Below are positions 39,988-49,941 of a DNA stretch of 64,000 nt, piece after piece. Positions within the stretch are counted from its first letter, which is position 1. Each line of letters starts with the position of its first letter. The notes beneath the pieces are model-generated. The model was not told the DNA's origin and did no database searches. It saw only the letters and a program-made list of their open reading frames with translations. Source of the stretch: Cupriavidus alkaliphilus (lineage in GTDB: Bacteria > Pseudomonadota > Gammaproteobacteria > Burkholderiales > Burkholderiaceae); assembly GCF_900094595.1 (NCBI RefSeq), contig NZ_FMAD01000002.1, positions 558,001 to 622,000 on the forward strand, written 5' to 3'. The position numbers were made by a program, and so were the translations under genes.

Positions 39988-41256
39988 TCAGCGCTTGATG
40001 GCGCGGTAGCCGATGTCGGTGCGGTACTGCATGCCGTCGAAGCGGATCTGCTCGACCGCGGCATAGGCGGCGCGCTGCGCGGCCTTGACGGTGTCGGCCA
40101 GGCCGACCACGCACAGCACGCGCCCGCCCGAGGTCAGCAGGGTGCCGTCCTTGAGCGTGGTGCCGGCGTGGAAGGTCACGCTGTCGTCGGTTTCGGCCGG
40201 GATGCCGGTGATGGCATCGCCCTTGCGCGGATCGTCCGGATAGCCGTGGGCGGCCATCACCACGCCCAGCGCGGTGCGGCGGTCCCAGTCCAGCTCGATG
40301 CTGTCGAGCTTGCCCGAGACCGCGGCTTCCATCACGTCGACCAGGTCGGTCTTCAGGCGCGCCAGGATCGGCTGGGTTTCCGGATCGCCCATGCGGCAGT
40401 TGAATTCCAGCGTCTTCGGGTTGCCGTCCTGGTCGATCATCAGGCCGGCGTACAGGAAGCCGGTGTACGGGATGCCGTCCTTCTCCATGCCGCGCACCGT
40501 CGGCAGGATGATCTCGCGCAGCGCGCGCGCGTGCAGCGCGGGCGTGACCACCGGGGCCGGCGAATACGCGCCCATGCCGCCGGTGTTGGGGCCGGCGTCG
40601 GCGTCGAGCAGGCGCTTGTGGTCCTGGCTGGTGGCCAGCGCCAGCACGTTCTTGCCGTCGACCAGCACGATGAAGCTGGCTTCCTCGCCCTCCAGGAATT
40701 CTTCGATCACCACGCGTGCGCCGGCGTCGCCCAGCTTGTTGCCGTCGAGCATCATGTCGACGGCCTGGTGCGCTTCTTCCAGCGTCATCGCCACCACCAC
40801 GCCCTTGCCCGCGGCCAGGCCGTCGGCCTTGATCACGATCGGCGCGCCCTGCGCGTCGATGTAGGCGTGCGCCTGGGCGGCGTCGGCGAAAGTCTGGTAG
40901 GCGGCGGTGGGGATGCCGTGGCGCTGCATGAACGCCTTGGCGAAATCCTTGGACGATTCCAGTTGCGCCGCGGCCTGGGTGGGGCCGAAGATGCGCAGTC
41001 CCTTGGCGCGGAAGATGTCCACGATGCCGGCGGCCAGCGGGGCCTCGGGGCCGACCACGGTGAAAGCCACGCCCTCGCGCTCGGCAAACGCCGCGATGAC
41101 CTCGGGATCGGTCAGCGGAACATTCTGCAGGCGCTTGTCGAGCGCGGTTCCGCCGTTGCCCGGCGCGACGTACACCACCTGCACCTTGGGTGACTGGGCC
41201 AATTTCCAGGCCAGCGCGTGTTCACGTCCACCCGAGCCGACAACCAATACTTTCAT
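39988..41256 (-). CDS. purD: Phosphoribosylamine-glycine ligase
   Basis: 422-residue ATP-grasp enzyme of purine synthesis. N-terminal [21 protein letters not shown]-grasp core [14 protein letters not shown], and C-terminal [29 protein letters not shown]. The ATG at 41256 fits the conserved start. About 140 bp separate it from hemF downstream. Confidence 0.96.
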   Translation of the reverse strand: MKVLVVGSGGREHALAWKLAQSPKVQVVYVAPGNGGTALDKRLQNVPLTDPEVIAAFAEREGVAFTVVGPEAPLAAGIVDIFRAKGLRIFGPTQAAAQLESSKDFAKAFMQRHGIPTAAYQTFADAAQAHAYIDAQGAPIVIKADGLAAGKGVVVAMTLEEAHQAVDMMLDGNKLGDAGARVVIEEFLEGEEASFIVLVDGKNVLALATSQDHKRLLDADAGPNTGGMGAYSPAPVVTPALHARALREIILPTVRGMEKDGIPYTGFLYAGLMIDQDGNPKTLEFNCRMGDPETQPILARLKTDLVDVMEAAVSGKLDSIELDWDRRTALGVVMAAHGYPDDPRKGDAITGIPAETDDSVTFHAGTTLKDGTLLTSGGRVLCVVGLADTVKAAQRAAYAAVEQIRFDGMQYRTDIGYRAIKR

Positions 41257-41345
41257 GATCCACTGCCAGAAAAGAAACGCATGCAAAAAGGCGGCAGCTG
41301 GGTCTTGTTAGCCGGGCTGCCGCCGTTGGGGAGCTTGTTACCGTT

Positions 41346-42071
41346 TTAGTCTTCGATCACCGCGTTGGTGAAGACTTCCTGCACGTCGTCCAGGTTTTCC
41401 AGGGCGTCGAGCAGTTTCTGCATCCTGGCCGCGTCGTCGCCGCTGAAGCTGACCTCGTTCTGCGGCTTCATCACCACGTCGGCAACTTCCGCCTTGAAGC
41501 CGGCGGCTTCCAGCGCGGACTTGACCGCGGAAAAATCGTTGGGCGGGCAGGTGACTTCGATCGAACCGTCGTCGTTGGTGACGACATCGTCGGCGCCGGC
41601 TTCCAGCGCGGCTTCCATCAGCTTGTCTTCCGGCGTGCCGGGAGCGAACAGGAACTGGCCGCAGTGGGTGAACATGAAGGCCACCGAACCCTCGGTGCCC
41701 ATGTTGCCGCCATGCTTGGAGAACGCGTGGCGCACTTCGGCCACGGTGCGGGTACGGTTGTCGGTCAGGCAGTCGACGATGATCGCGGCGCCGCTCAGGC
41801 CGTAGCCTTCGTAGCGGATTTCCTCGTAGTTCACGCCTTCCAGGCCACCCACGCCGCGCTGGATCGCGCGCTGGATGTTGTCCTTGGGCATGTTGGCGTC
41901 CATGGCCTTGTCCATGGACAGGCGCAGGCGCGGGTTGGAGTCGGGATCACCGCCGCCGAGCTTGGCGGCCACGGTGATTTCCTTGATCAGGCGGGTCCAG
42001 ATCTTGCCGCGCTTGGCGTCGGCGGCGGCTTTCTTGTGTTTGATATTGGCCCATTTCGAGTGACCGGCCAT
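41346..42071 (-). CDS. yebC: YebC/PmpR family protein (transcription/translation factor)
   Basis: 241 residues starting [25 protein letters not shown], the YebC signature, followed by [16 protein letters not shown] and the acidic domain. Family members bind DNA as regulators or help translate polyproline stretches. GAGAGAATC precedes the ATG. It is upstream of purD. Confidence 0.95.
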   Translation of the reverse strand: MAGHSKWANIKHKKAAADAKRGKIWTRLIKEITVAAKLGGGDPDSNPRLRLSMDKAMDANMPKDNIQRAIQRGVGGLEGVNYEEIRYEGYGLSGAAIIVDCLTDNRTRTVAEVRHAFSKHGGNMGTEGSVAFMFTHCGQFLFAPGTPEDKLMEAALEAGADDVVTNDDGSIEVTCPPNDFSAVKSALEAAGFKAEVADVVMKPQNEVSFSGDDAARMQKLLDALENLDDVQEVFTNAVIED

Positions 42072-42197
42072 GATTCTCTCCGAAGCGGAATGCGGTGATC
42101 TGCGGTGATGTTGTGCGGGGTCGCCAGGCGCGCCGCGGCTGCATCGGCAGGCGGGCGGGCGGCGCGCGCCAGGTGACGGATATGCCTGGCGGCTGGC

Positions 42198-42203
42198 TAT
42201 AAT
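42198..42203 (+). promoter_or_regulatory. -10 box candidate for the HerA/YjgR-like gene
   Basis: Consensus TATAAT flanked by GGCTG (42191-42195) and CAGCC (42204-42208), a 5-bp inverted repeat. A weak GTGACG (42173-42178) lies 19 nt upstream as -35. Transcription from here would include the tandem repeat at 42251-42290. Confidence 0.4.
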
Positions 42204-42250
42204 CAGCCCAGGATTTTATCACGCGGGCCTGCCTGCGCCGCCCGCGCCGG

Positions 42251-42290
42251 ATCGATCCCCAATCGATCCCCCATTGATCCCCAACCGACC
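42251..42290. repeat. Degenerate 11-bp tandem repeat upstream of the YjgR-like gene
   Basis: About four units of ATCGATCCCCA (ATCGATCCCC, ATCGATCCCC, ATTGATCCCC, then ACCGACCCTC with decay), ending about 20 nt before the start codon. Confidence 0.7.
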
Positions 42291-42311
42291 CTCACGGAAT
42301 CCAGGAACATC

Positions 42312-43835
42312 ATGGCCGACCCCATCCTCATCGCCAAGAATGCCGAACATGAACTGGTGCTGCTGCCGCAGATGGGCAACCGGCACGGGCTGATCACGGG
42401 AGCCACCGGCACCGGCAAGACCGTCACGCTGCAGACGCTGGCGCAGGGGTTCTCGCGGCTGGGCGTGCCGGTGTTCATGGCCGATGTCAAAGGTGACCTG
42501 ACCGGCATTTCGCAGCCCGGCCAGCCGTCGGACAAGCTCAAGCAGCGGCTGGCCGACCTGAACCTGCCCGAGCCGGTGTGGGGCGGCTGCCCCACCGCGC
42601 TGTGGGACGTGTTCGGCGAGAAGGGCCACCCGGTGCGCGCCACGGTCTCGCACATGGGGCCGCTGCTGCTGTCGCGCATGCTGGAGCTGAACGACACGCA
42701 GCAGGGCGTGCTGAACCTGGTGTTCCGCATTGCCGACGCCAACGGCCTGCTGCTGCTCGACGCCAAGGACCTGCGCGCAATGCTGCAGTACGTCGGCGAC
42801 AACGCCAGCCAGTTCACCACCGAATACGGCAATATCTCGGCCGCCTCGGTCGGCGCGATCCAGCGCGGGCTGATCGCGCTGGAGTCGCAGGGCGGCGATG
42901 TCTTCTTCGGCGAGCCCATGCTGAACCTGGAAGACTTCATCCAGACCGACAAGGGCCAGGGCGTGGTCAATATCCTGGCCGCGGACAAGCTGATGAACTC
43001 GCCGCGGCTGTACGCGACCTTCCTGCTGTGGATGCTGTCCGAACTGTTCGAAAAGCTGCCCGAGGCCGGGGACCTGGACAAGCCCAAGCTGGTGTTCTTT
43101 TTCGACGAGGCCCACCTGCTGTTCAACGATGCGCCCAAGGCGCTGCTCGACAAGATCGAGCAGGTGGTGCGCCTGGTGCGCTCCAAGGGCGTGGGCGTGT
43201 ACTTCGTCACGCAGAACCCGGTCGATATCCCGGATACGGTGCTGGGGCAGCTGGGCAACCGCGTGCAGCATGCGCTGCGCGCCTTCACCCCGCGCGACCA
43301 GAAGGCGGTCAAGGTGGCGGCCACCACCATGCGCGCCAACCCGAAGCTGGAGCTGGAAACCGCCATCGGCGAACTGGGCGTGGGCGAGGCGCTGGTGTCG
43401 TTCCTCGACGCCAAGGGCACGCCCTGCGTGACCGAGCGCGCCTGGGTGCTGGCGCCCGGCAGCCGCATCGGCCCGGCGACCGAGGACGAGCGCAGGCAGC
43501 TGATCGCCAGCTCGCTGGTGGCCGGCACCTATGAGCAGACCGTCGACCGCGAATCCGCCTATGAAAAGCTGCGCGGCAGCGTGCCGACGGTGGCGAATGG
43601 CGGCAAGGGCGCGGGCGGCGCGCAGTCCGGGCAGCCGGCAGGCGAGCAGGACAGCGGCTGGCTCGGCACTGCTGGTGAAATCTTCGGCACGCTGACCAAG
43701 GGCACCGGCAAGAGCGGCCGCGGCGATTCGATCCTGGAATCGATGGCCAAGTCGGCCGCGCGCACGGTCGGCTCGCAGGTCGGGCGCGAGCTGATCCGGG
43801 GCGTGCTGGGGAGTTTGCTGGGGAAGAAGAAGTAA
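42312..43835 (+). CDS. HerA/YjgR-type ATPase (DUF853)
   Basis: 507 residues. Walker [10 protein letters not shown] (30-38), Walker [13 protein letters not shown], and arginine-finger-like [34 protein letters not shown]. The family is a HerA-FtsK superfamily ATPase of unknown role (E. coli YjgR, about 500 residues). A low-complexity linker near 430-450 precedes a C-terminal helix ending [18 protein letters not shown] precedes the ATG. Confidence 0.88.
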   Translation: MADPILIAKNAEHELVLLPQMGNRHGLITGATGTGKTVTLQTLAQGFSRLGVPVFMADVKGDLTGISQPGQPSDKLKQRLADLNLPEPVWGGCPTALWDVFGEKGHPVRATVSHMGPLLLSRMLELNDTQQGVLNLVFRIADANGLLLLDAKDLRAMLQYVGDNASQFTTEYGNISAASVGAIQRGLIALESQGGDVFFGEPMLNLEDFIQTDKGQGVVNILAADKLMNSPRLYATFLLWMLSELFEKLPEAGDLDKPKLVFFFDEAHLLFNDAPKALLDKIEQVVRLVRSKGVGVYFVTQNPVDIPDTVLGQLGNRVQHALRAFTPRDQKAVKVAATTMRANPKLELETAIGELGVGEALVSFLDAKGTPCVTERAWVLAPGSRIGPATEDERRQLIASSLVAGTYEQTVDRESAYEKLRGSVPTVANGGKGAGGAQSGQPAGEQDSGWLGTAGEIFGTLTKGTGKSGRGDSILESMAKSAARTVGSQVGRELIRGVLGSLLGKKK

Positions 43836-43847
43836 GGGAGTTCCGCC

Positions 43848-43880
43848 GGTTTGCTCCGCTCTCCCGCAGGGGAACAGCGC
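43848..43880. repeat. REP-like dispersed element, copy 1
   Basis: GGTTTGCTCCGCTCTCCC followed by GCAGGGGAACAG. It shares the GGTTT(T)GCTC..CTCTCCC signature with 58565-58599 (reverse strand) and 63003-63040. This copy has a less perfect stem. Confidence 0.5.
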
Positions 43881-43904
43881 AGTACACCGGCGGCCATTCA
43901 TGGG

Positions 43905-44069
43905 TCAGCGCCGCTGCGCCGCGTCGCGCGCCTTCGCCGCTTCCCCATCCTCGCGCATCTTGCGCGCGAACATGCGGGCGAAGAACCAGCCCATGCCGAT
44001 GATGAAGACGATCACGCCCAGGCTCATCAGCCCGGTGCTGGTACTGAACAGGATCTTGAAGGCTTCCAT
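43905..44069 (-). CDS. Small membrane protein, DUF3149 family
   Basis: 54 residues (too short for many gene finders): starts MEAFKILFSTSTGLMSLGV, one transmembrane helix (about 13-33), then RMFARKMREDGEAAKARD. It resembles DUF3149 proteins (FKxLFST-x-GLxSLxVIxF, from memory). A good AAGGGAGC Shine-Dalgarno lies upstream. Function unknown. Confidence 0.75.
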   Translation of the reverse strand: MEAFKILFSTSTGLMSLGVIVFIIGMGWFFARMFARKMREDGEAAKARDAAQRR

Positions 44070-44192
44070 GCGTCGCTCCCTTGGTGTGGATGGTGGCGCG
44101 CGGCGTGGTTGCGCCGGCGCCTGCCGCCAGTGTAGGGAGCCGCTCGAGGCGGGCTATTGAGGCCGGTCAAGCGCCGGCCAGCCCGCCCACGC

Positions 44193-44843
44193 TCAGTTCT
44201 TGGTGCCGAACAGCCGGTCGCCGGCATCGCCCAGCCCGGGCACGATATACGCGTCGGCGTCCAGGTGGCTGTCGAGCGAGGCGACGAACAGCTTCACCCC
44301 CGGATGCGCTTTCTGGAACACTTCCACGCCCTCGGGGGCGGCCACCAGCGCGACGAAGGTGATGGCCTCGTCCTTGACGCCGCGGCGCTTGAGCACCTCC
44401 ACCGCGTGCGCGGCCGAATAGCCGGTGGCGACCATCGGATCGCACAGGATGAAGCTGCGGTCCTCCAGCGCGGGCAGGCGCACCAGGTATTCCACCGGGC
44501 GATGCTGCTCGTCGCGGTACACGCCGATATGGCCGATGCGCGCCGACGGGATCAGCTCGACCAGCCCGTCGCTCATGCCCACGCCCGCGCGCAGCACCGG
44601 CACGATGGTCAGCTTCTTGCCGGCGATCACCGGGGCGTCCAGCTCGACCAGCGGGGTTTCGATGCGGCGCGTGGTCAGCGGCAGGTTGCGGGTGATCTCG
44701 TAGCCCATCAGCAGCGTGATCTCGCGCAGCAGCTCGCGGAACGTGCGCGTCGACGTTTCCTTGTCGCGCATGTGCGAGAGCTTGTGCTGGATCAGCGGGT
44801 GGTCGAGGATGAAGAGGTTGGGAAAGCGCGGATCTTGTTTCAT
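44193..44843 (-). CDS. upp: Uracil phosphoribosyltransferase
   Basis: 216 residues making UMP from uracil and [28 protein letters not shown] and the PRPP-binding loop [12 protein letters not shown] are present, and it ends [12 protein letters not shown]. The start [22 protein letters not shown] is canonical. On the reverse strand, a TACAAT (44933-44928) about 85 nt upstream is a -10 candidate, and the leader contains a 9-bp stem (44882-44890 / 44902-44910). Confidence 0.95.
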   Translation of the reverse strand: MKQDPRFPNLFILDHPLIQHKLSHMRDKETSTRTFRELLREITLLMGYEITRNLPLTTRRIETPLVELDAPVIAGKKLTIVPVLRAGVGMSDGLVELIPSARIGHIGVYRDEQHRPVEYLVRLPALEDRSFILCDPMVATGYSAAHAVEVLKRRGVKDEAITFVALVAAPEGVEVFQKAHPGVKLFVASLDSHLDADAYIVPGLGDAGDRLFGTKN

Positions 44844-45004
44844 GGCTGGCGGCGAGGGCTCGGCGGGATGGCGAGTGAAGCGCGCGCGCGAGGCCGGTTG
44901 GGGCTCGCGCGCCGCGCCGTTGCAGCCGGATTGTAATGGAAGCGGGCCGCCGCGCCCTGCAGCGGCCCCACAGCGGCCCCACTGCCGCGCCGTGGCGCCT
45001 TCGG

Positions 45005-46405
45005 CTAGTCGAGCGCGCGGTCCTTCGACTCGATATCGACCAGGAAGATAGCCAGCGCCGCCACGGCCAGGAACGAGGACAGCAGCACCAGCGCCAGCGT
45101 GAACTGGCTGGCCATGATCGGCGCGATGATGGACGGGGCGAACAGGCCGCCGAAGCGCGCCATCGCACCCGCGGTGCCCATGCCGCTGGCGCGCAGGTCG
45201 GTCGGGTACACCTCGGGAGTGAAGGCGTACAGTGCGCCCCAGGTGCCGAGCAGCGAGAAGCTCATCAGCAGGGTCGAGCCGATCACCAGCGCCGGGGACT
45301 GGCCCAGGCTGTACAGCATGCAGCCCGCCGCGCTCAGCAGCAGGAAGCCGATCAGGGTCGGCTTGCGGCCCCAGCGCTCGACCCCGTGCGCGGCCAGCGC
45401 GAAGCCGGGCAGCTGCACCAGCGCCAGCACGATCAGGAACACCTGGCCGCGCATGAAGCCGAAGCCCTGGCCCGCCAGCTTCACCGGCAGGTAGACGAAG
45501 ACTCCGTAATAGGCGATCGAGATCAGCATCCACGCCGCCAGCAGGCAGATGGTGCGGCGCCGGCAGCCGGCCGCGAACAGCGCGAACACCGATTTGCGCT
45601 CCATCTTCTGCGGCTGCAGCGCGCCGATCTCCACCGACACGCGGTTTGCCGCGGCGACCCGCTGCAGCACCGCGCGGGCCTCCTCCGAGCGCCCCGATTT
45701 ATTCAGGTAGAGCGGCGACTCTGGCACGAAGAAGCGGAACACCACGCCGACCAGCGCCGGGATGCCGGTAACCAGGAAGATCAGCCGCCAGGCATCGTCG
45801 CCGCGCGACACCGCGATCAGCGCCAGGATCGCCAGCAGGATGGTGCCGACCGCCCAGAACGACTCCAGCAGCACCAGCCAGCGGCCGCGCCGGTCCGACG
45901 GCAGGAACTCGGCCATCATGGTGTAGTCGACCGGCAGGGTGCCGCCGACGCCGATGCCGGTCAGGAAGCGCAACAGCAGCAGCCACTGGAAGTCCGGCGC
46001 GAAGGCCGAGGCGACGCCGCAGATCGCATCGATGACCACCGCCATCATCAGCACCGGGCGGCGGCCGATGCGGTCGGCCAGCCGGCCGAACACGAAGGCG
46101 CCGATCAGCATGCCGACGAAGAACATGGTGCCGGTCTGCAGCGCCGTCGGCACCGGGATGCCGAAGGTTGCCGCAATCGACGGCGCGGTGAAGCCGATCG
46201 ACAGCACCTGCATCGCGTCGGCAAGCCACACCAGGCCGAATATGACGAACAGCCGATACTGGAAGCGGCCGACGCCGGCCGCGCGGATGCCTTGCTCGAT
46301 CGTGATGGGGGGCGACGACGCTGCGCGCGCGCTGGGCTGGGGCGCCGAGCCCAGGGTTGCGTCCGGGATGGTCGTAGTGGCCATGGATGAAATGGATGAC
46401 GACAT
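45005..46405 (-). CDS. MFS transporter, NiaP/SV2-like (possible nicotinate uptake)
   Basis: 466 residues, 12 predicted transmembrane segments. [17 protein letters not shown] is the MFS loop 2-3 motif, and [31 protein letters not shown] resembles the NiaP/SVOP-like branch rather than the anion-type NicT of Pseudomonas putida. NiaP transports niacin in other bacteria, and the adjacent nicotinate-degradation genes make nicotinate a plausible substrate; this is inference. A cytosolic Ser/Thr/Ala-rich N-terminus precedes helix 1. It has its own long upstream region. Confidence 0.8.
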   Translation of the reverse strand: MSSSISSMATTTIPDATLGSAPQPSARAASSPPITIEQGIRAAGVGRFQYRLFVIFGLVWLADAMQVLSIGFTAPSIAATFGIPVPTALQTGTMFFVGMLIGAFVFGRLADRIGRRPVLMMAVVIDAICGVASAFAPDFQWLLLLRFLTGIGVGGTLPVDYTMMAEFLPSDRRGRWLVLLESFWAVGTILLAILALIAVSRGDDAWRLIFLVTGIPALVGVVFRFFVPESPLYLNKSGRSEEARAVLQRVAAANRVSVEIGALQPQKMERKSVFALFAAGCRRRTICLLAAWMLISIAYYGVFVYLPVKLAGQGFGFMRGQVFLIVLALVQLPGFALAAHGVERWGRKPTLIGFLLLSAAGCMLYSLGQSPALVIGSTLLMSFSLLGTWGALYAFTPEVYPTDLRASGMGTAGAMARFGGLFAPSIIAPIMASQFTLALVLLSSFLAVAALAIFLVDIESKDRALD

Positions 46406-46580
46406 GTTTGTCTACCTGTCTTTATAGGCTGGTTCTGGAACTCGGAAGCACGCGTGGAGCGAAGCTGGCCGGCACGTGATGCCAGCTGCTGCGGAATGCA
46501 GCGGCGCCGGCGTGACTGGCACGATTGGCACCGCTCGGCGTCCCGGCGGGGGCGATGGCTTCCACCTGGCGAGGCTAGAA

Positions 46581-46628
46581 CTAACCCGGTAGCACGCCTG
46601 CAACAGCTTCCTGGTACTGATACGTCAT
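46581..46628 (-). CDS. Candidate leader peptide upstream of the MFS transporter
   Basis: 15-residue ORF (MTYQYQEAVAGVLPG) preceded by AGGAGTG 4 nt before the ATG, the best Shine-Dalgarno in this intergenic region. It ends 175 nt before the transporter start. Could be a regulatory upstream ORF or chance. No family. Confidence 0.35.
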   Translation of the reverse strand: MTYQYQEAVAGVLPG

Positions 46629-46817
46629 AGTCACTCCTGGTTGTCTACCCTTGGTTTGGTCAGGCCCGGTGTCCCGGTGGTCTGGCGGAACTATGCAAGC
46701 CCCGCGCCAGCGCGTCCGGTGATGTATCGGGCCGGTCTTATGGTTTTGGTGTTCTTGTCCGCCGCTTGCGGCGCGCCGTCCTTGTGCGGGGAGGCACCGC
46801 TGCGTGCCCGCTGGCAC

Positions 46818-46839
46818 TCATGTAGTGCGCACTACATGA
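46818..46839. promoter_or_regulatory. 22-bp perfect palindrome (candidate operator)
   Basis: TCATGTAGTGC followed directly by its exact reverse complement. A further copy of the half-site CTACATGA occurs at 46854-46861, exactly 22 bp (about two turns) from the same sequence in the palindrome. Possible operator for the MFS gene (leftward) by a regulator not identified. Confidence 0.5.
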
Positions 46840-47001
46840 TCGTTCAGCGTAAGCTACATGAAACTGGCGGGCAAGGCCGAATTGCGTTTCTCTCCTCGGG
46901 GTTTTCCCGCGCGCTAGCCGGCTGGCGCAGGGTCGGTCACGCCCACGCGCCCGGCGCCGATGCGCAGGGCCCGCCAGCGTGGTGCGCGGTGCTCCGGTGG
47001 T

Positions 47002-49941
47002 TCAGTGGGCAGGCGCCGCGCGCAGCCGCGCGACGGTGTTCTCCAGGTCCTGCCATGCGGGTTTGTCGGGGGCAAAGCGCGCGCGCAGGTACTGCGCCAG
47101 TTGCGCGATCTGCTGGTCGTCGAGCGTGTCGGCATAGCCAGGCATCGCGCCCAGTTCGCTGTTGGGCGGTGCCGGCATGCCGCGCAGCAACACCTGGATC
47201 ACGTTGTCCGGCCGCTTGCTGTGCAGGTTGGTATTGAGCGCCAGCGACGGCTTCACGCCGAACTGCGCGATGCCCTGGTCCGACTGGTGGCAGACCGCGC
47301 AGGCGCTCTGGTACAGGCGTTCGGCGGGACCGCCCAGCGTGCGCGCGGCCTGCTGGCTGCGTTGTTCGACCTGCGCCGCCTGCGCCGCCAGCACCGACGG
47401 TGCCGGTGCGGGCGCGCCGAACGAAGCCACGTAATGCGCGATCGCGCGCACGTCGTCCTCGGGCAGTTGCGCGAGTTCTTCCACCACCGGCGCCATCGGT
47501 CCCGCGGCGGCGCCATGGTGCGGCGCATAGCCGCCGCGCAGGTAGGTGAACAGCGCGGCCTCGGTCCACGGCACCGGCGCCTGCGACAGCGCGGTCAGCG
47601 CCGGCGCTTCCCAGCCTTCGGCGCTGCCGCCGGTCAGGTAGCGGCGCCCGCCTTGCTCGGCGCCGAGCGCGTTGCGCGGCGAATGGCAGGCGCTGCAGTG
47701 GCCCAGCCCCTCGGCCAGGTACGCGCCGCGATTCCATTGCGCCGAGCGCGACGGGTCCGGCGTAAAGCGTTCATTGCGATGGAACAGCAGGTTCCAGCCG
47801 GCCAGCAGCGGGCGCAGGTTGAAGGGGAAGGCGAGCTGCGTCTGCGGCACCGCGGAGGTCACCGGCTCGGCCGACATCAGGTAGCCGTACAGCGCCTGCA
47901 TGTCGCCATCGCTGATCTTCGCGAAGGCGGTGTACGGGAACGCCGGGTACAGGCGCCGCCCGTCGCGGTGGATGCCTTCGCGCATGGCGCGCTCGAAGGC
48001 GGCGAACGACCAGTTGCCGATGCCGGTCTGCACATCCGGCGTGATGTTGGTGCTGTAGACCGTGCCGAAGGGCGTTTCCAGCGGCAGGCCGCCGGCGTTC
48101 TTCGCGCCGCCCGGGGCGGTATGGCAGACCGCGCAGTCGCCGGCGGCGGCCACCAGCCGGCCGCGTTCGAGCGTGGCGGCGGAATAGAAGCCGGGTTCGG
48201 GCGGTGCCACCGGCGCGATCGGCGCGCGCCACGGCAACAGCGTGGCGCACACGCCCGCCGCGGCGGCGGCCGCCGCCGCGATCCAGCCGCGCTTCTTGCG
48301 CTTGTCGCCGGGACTTGCCTCGGCCAGTGCCAGGCGGATGCGTTCGGCGCTGAACGGTGGCTTGCGCAGGCGCACGCCGGTGGCATCGTAGATGGCATTG
48401 GCGACGGCGGCGGCCGCCGGCATCGAGTCCGTGGGGCCGGCAGCCAGCGCATCGTGCGTGGCCAGCGTGCCGGCCAGCCGCACTTCGGGCAGGGCCCGGG
48501 CCGGCACGGCAGGCAAGGTTTCCCCGGCAACACGCGCGTCGCCCGGCCAGGTGTCGAACCCCGGCGTGGCGGCGGTCAGCTGCAGCGCGGTTGCGGCCAC
48601 GTCCCGCTCGATCGAACGCGCGGTCGTGGCGGCTTGCGGTGGCGGCAGCGATTCGCTGTCATGTCCGACCGTGACGCGCGTGACCGCCAGCTCGCCGGTG
48701 GTGCCGTCGACCTCGACCTCCGCAACCCACGCCGACCAGCTCTGGCCGGCGTCGTGGTCGATGCTGTGGGCGTAGGCAAAGCCGCGGCCGCGCCGCACAT
48801 TGCCCGCGGCGGCGCTGGCGCGTGGCGCGGCGGCATTGGCGTCCGGGTCCCAGTCGGCGCGCTTGGCCACCTGCCGCACCAGCGCCGCGCCGCGCGGGTC
48901 GTGCAGATGCGCGAGGCGCAGCGCCACCGGGTCGGCGTCGCTGGCGGCGGCAAGCTCGTCGAGATGGGATTCGCGCGCGAACACCTGCGCACGGGCTGCC
49001 GTCAGCGGCGCGGCTTTGAATGCAGCCGGGTCGCCGGACACGGCGAGCTCGGCATGGGGGATGTCATACGGCGGCAGCGCAGCGTCGCCGCCATGCCCCG
49101 CATCGAGGCGGTCCGTCACCGGCGCCGGCGTATGCGTCAGCCACAGCGCCAGCGGTGAAACCGGGGCCGTGACGCCGGACAGCGTGGCGGCGTAGGCGTC
49201 GACGGTGGCGCCGGTGCGGGCGCTATCGATGCGGATATCGAGCGCGGCATCGGCCAGGCCCACCTCGGCGGCGCGCAGCCGGCGCACCACCGGTTGCCCG
49301 CTGGCGTGCGCCAGCAGGGCCGCGTCGGCGGCAGCGTGCGGTGCCAGCAGCGCGGGGTCGGCGCGGTCGTTCGGGTCTTGCCAGCAGACCAGGAGCACTT
49401 GCGTTGGCGCGATGCCGAGCAGCGCAGCGAGTTCGGCGCGCAGTGCGCCGGGGCGCGTGGCGGGCAGCCACACGGTCAGAGTGCCGTCGCGCAAGTCGGC
49501 GACAACGGTGCAGCAGGCATCGTCGCGGCTGCCCGCCAGCGGCCACTGGTAATGCTGCGTGTGGGATGCGCGGGCGTGTTCGAGCGCATCGGCGGCATCG
49601 CCGCGCTGCGCCAGGGTGTGGCGCGCCGCAGGGGTGGCGCCGGCGCGCGGCGGACCAGACCAGCGCGCCCGCAGCGCCCGCGCCGCGTCGGCGGCCTGGG
49701 TGGCCGAAACCGCGGCCACGCCGGCAAAGCTGTTGCGGACCACCACCGCGCGGATGCCGGGCAGCGCCAGCGCGGCGTCGCGCTCGGCGTGCAGCAGGCG
49801 CGCCGCGAGCGGTTCTCCGCCCACCCAGCGCAGGCCCGGGGGTGTCAGTACATGGGCCACCAGGCAATCGGCGGCGCCCGGCGGGAGGCCGGCGGCCAGT
49901 GCCGTGGCCGGCGTCGCCGCTTGCACGATGCCGGCGCTCAC
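47002..49941 (-). CDS. nicB: Nicotinate dehydrogenase large subunit: degenerate Moco-like domain + triheme cytochrome c
   Basis: 979 residues. Residues about 1-540 resemble the molybdenum-cofactor subunit of IorB/NicB type, but the signature region is degraded. At about 185-215 it reads WQDPNDRADPALLAPHAA where the separate subunit has GCYGRNCADDV, and Asp505 stands where that subunit has the loop Glu (GESAS). A hydrophobic segment (about 548-570) anchors three c-type haems: C603AVCH, C749SACH and C881AVCH. The GTG start overlaps the nicA stop by 4 nt (GTGA) and has nicA translation behind it. P. putida NicB (1187 residues) has both functions in one chain. Here this subunit probably passes electrons from NicA to the respiratory chain. 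Confidence 0.85.
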   Translation of the reverse strand: MSAGIVQAATPATALAAGLPPGAADCLVAHVLTPPGLRWVGGEPLAARLLHAERDAALALPGIRAVVVRNSFAGVAAVSATQAADAARALRARWSGPPRAGATPAARHTLAQRGDAADALEHARASHTQHYQWPLAGSRDDACCTVVADLRDGTLTVWLPATRPGALRAELAALLGIAPTQVLLVCWQDPNDRADPALLAPHAAADAALLAHASGQPVVRRLRAAEVGLADAALDIRIDSARTGATVDAYAATLSGVTAPVSPLALWLTHTPAPVTDRLDAGHGGDAALPPYDIPHAELAVSGDPAAFKAAPLTAARAQVFARESHLDELAAASDADPVALRLAHLHDPRGAALVRQVAKRADWDPDANAAAPRASAAAGNVRRGRGFAYAHSIDHDAGQSWSAWVAEVEVDGTTGELAVTRVTVGHDSESLPPPQAATTARSIERDVAATALQLTAATPGFDTWPGDARVAGETLPAVPARALPEVRLAGTLATHDALAAGPTDSMPAAAAVANAIYDATGVRLRKPPFSAERIRLALAEASPGDKRKKRGWIAAAAAAAAGVCATLLPWRAPIAPVAPPEPGFYSAATLERGRLVAAAGDCAVCHTAPGGAKNAGGLPLETPFGTVYSTNITPDVQTGIGNWSFAAFERAMREGIHRDGRRLYPAFPYTAFAKISDGDMQALYGYLMSAEPVTSAVPQTQLAFPFNLRPLLAGWNLLFHRNERFTPDPSRSAQWNRGAYLAEGLGHCSACHSPRNALGAEQGGRRYLTGGSAEGWEAPALTALSQAPVPWTEAALFTYLRGGYAPHHGAAAGPMAPVVEELAQLPEDDVRAIAHYVASFGAPAPAPSVLAAQAAQVEQRSQQAARTLGGPAERLYQSACAVCHQSDQGIAQFGVKPSLALNTNLHSKRPDNVIQVLLRGMPAPPNSELGAMPGYADTLDDQQIAQLAQYLRARFAPDKPAWQDLENTVARLRAAPAH

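Larger units (their letters stand above)
46406..47001. other. 596-bp intergenic region upstream of the MFS transporter
   Basis: Contains a 15-codon ORF with a good Shine-Dalgarno (46581-46628, -), a 22-bp perfect palindrome (46818-46839) and an extra half-site (46854-46861). I see no other supported gene. An open + frame at 46641 runs antisense into nicB and is not credible. Confidence 0.7.

Noticed and set aside
44960..44981. Direct repeat CAGCGGCCCCA twice near the end of the MFS gene
   Set aside because: Two 11-bp copies in very GC-rich DNA with no neighbouring feature; likely chance slippage.
46581..46628. Possible PqqA precursor peptide, suggested by its size and the PQQ-type dehydrogenase in the window
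   Set aside because: It lacks the conserved Glu-x3-Tyr of PqqA and no other pqq gene is nearby; kept only as a possible leader peptide.
46641..47237. 198-codon + frame starting MSTLGLVRPG with a lipoprotein-like segment MYRAGLMVLVFLSAAC
   Set aside because: The signal-like stretch is short and the frame runs antisense through nicB with shadow composition; no Shine-Dalgarno.
47002..49941. Considered nicB as a pseudogene because the Moco motifs are missing
   Set aside because: The frame is open for 980 codons, tightly coupled to nicA, with three intact CxxCH motifs; selection on the cytochrome part is evident.
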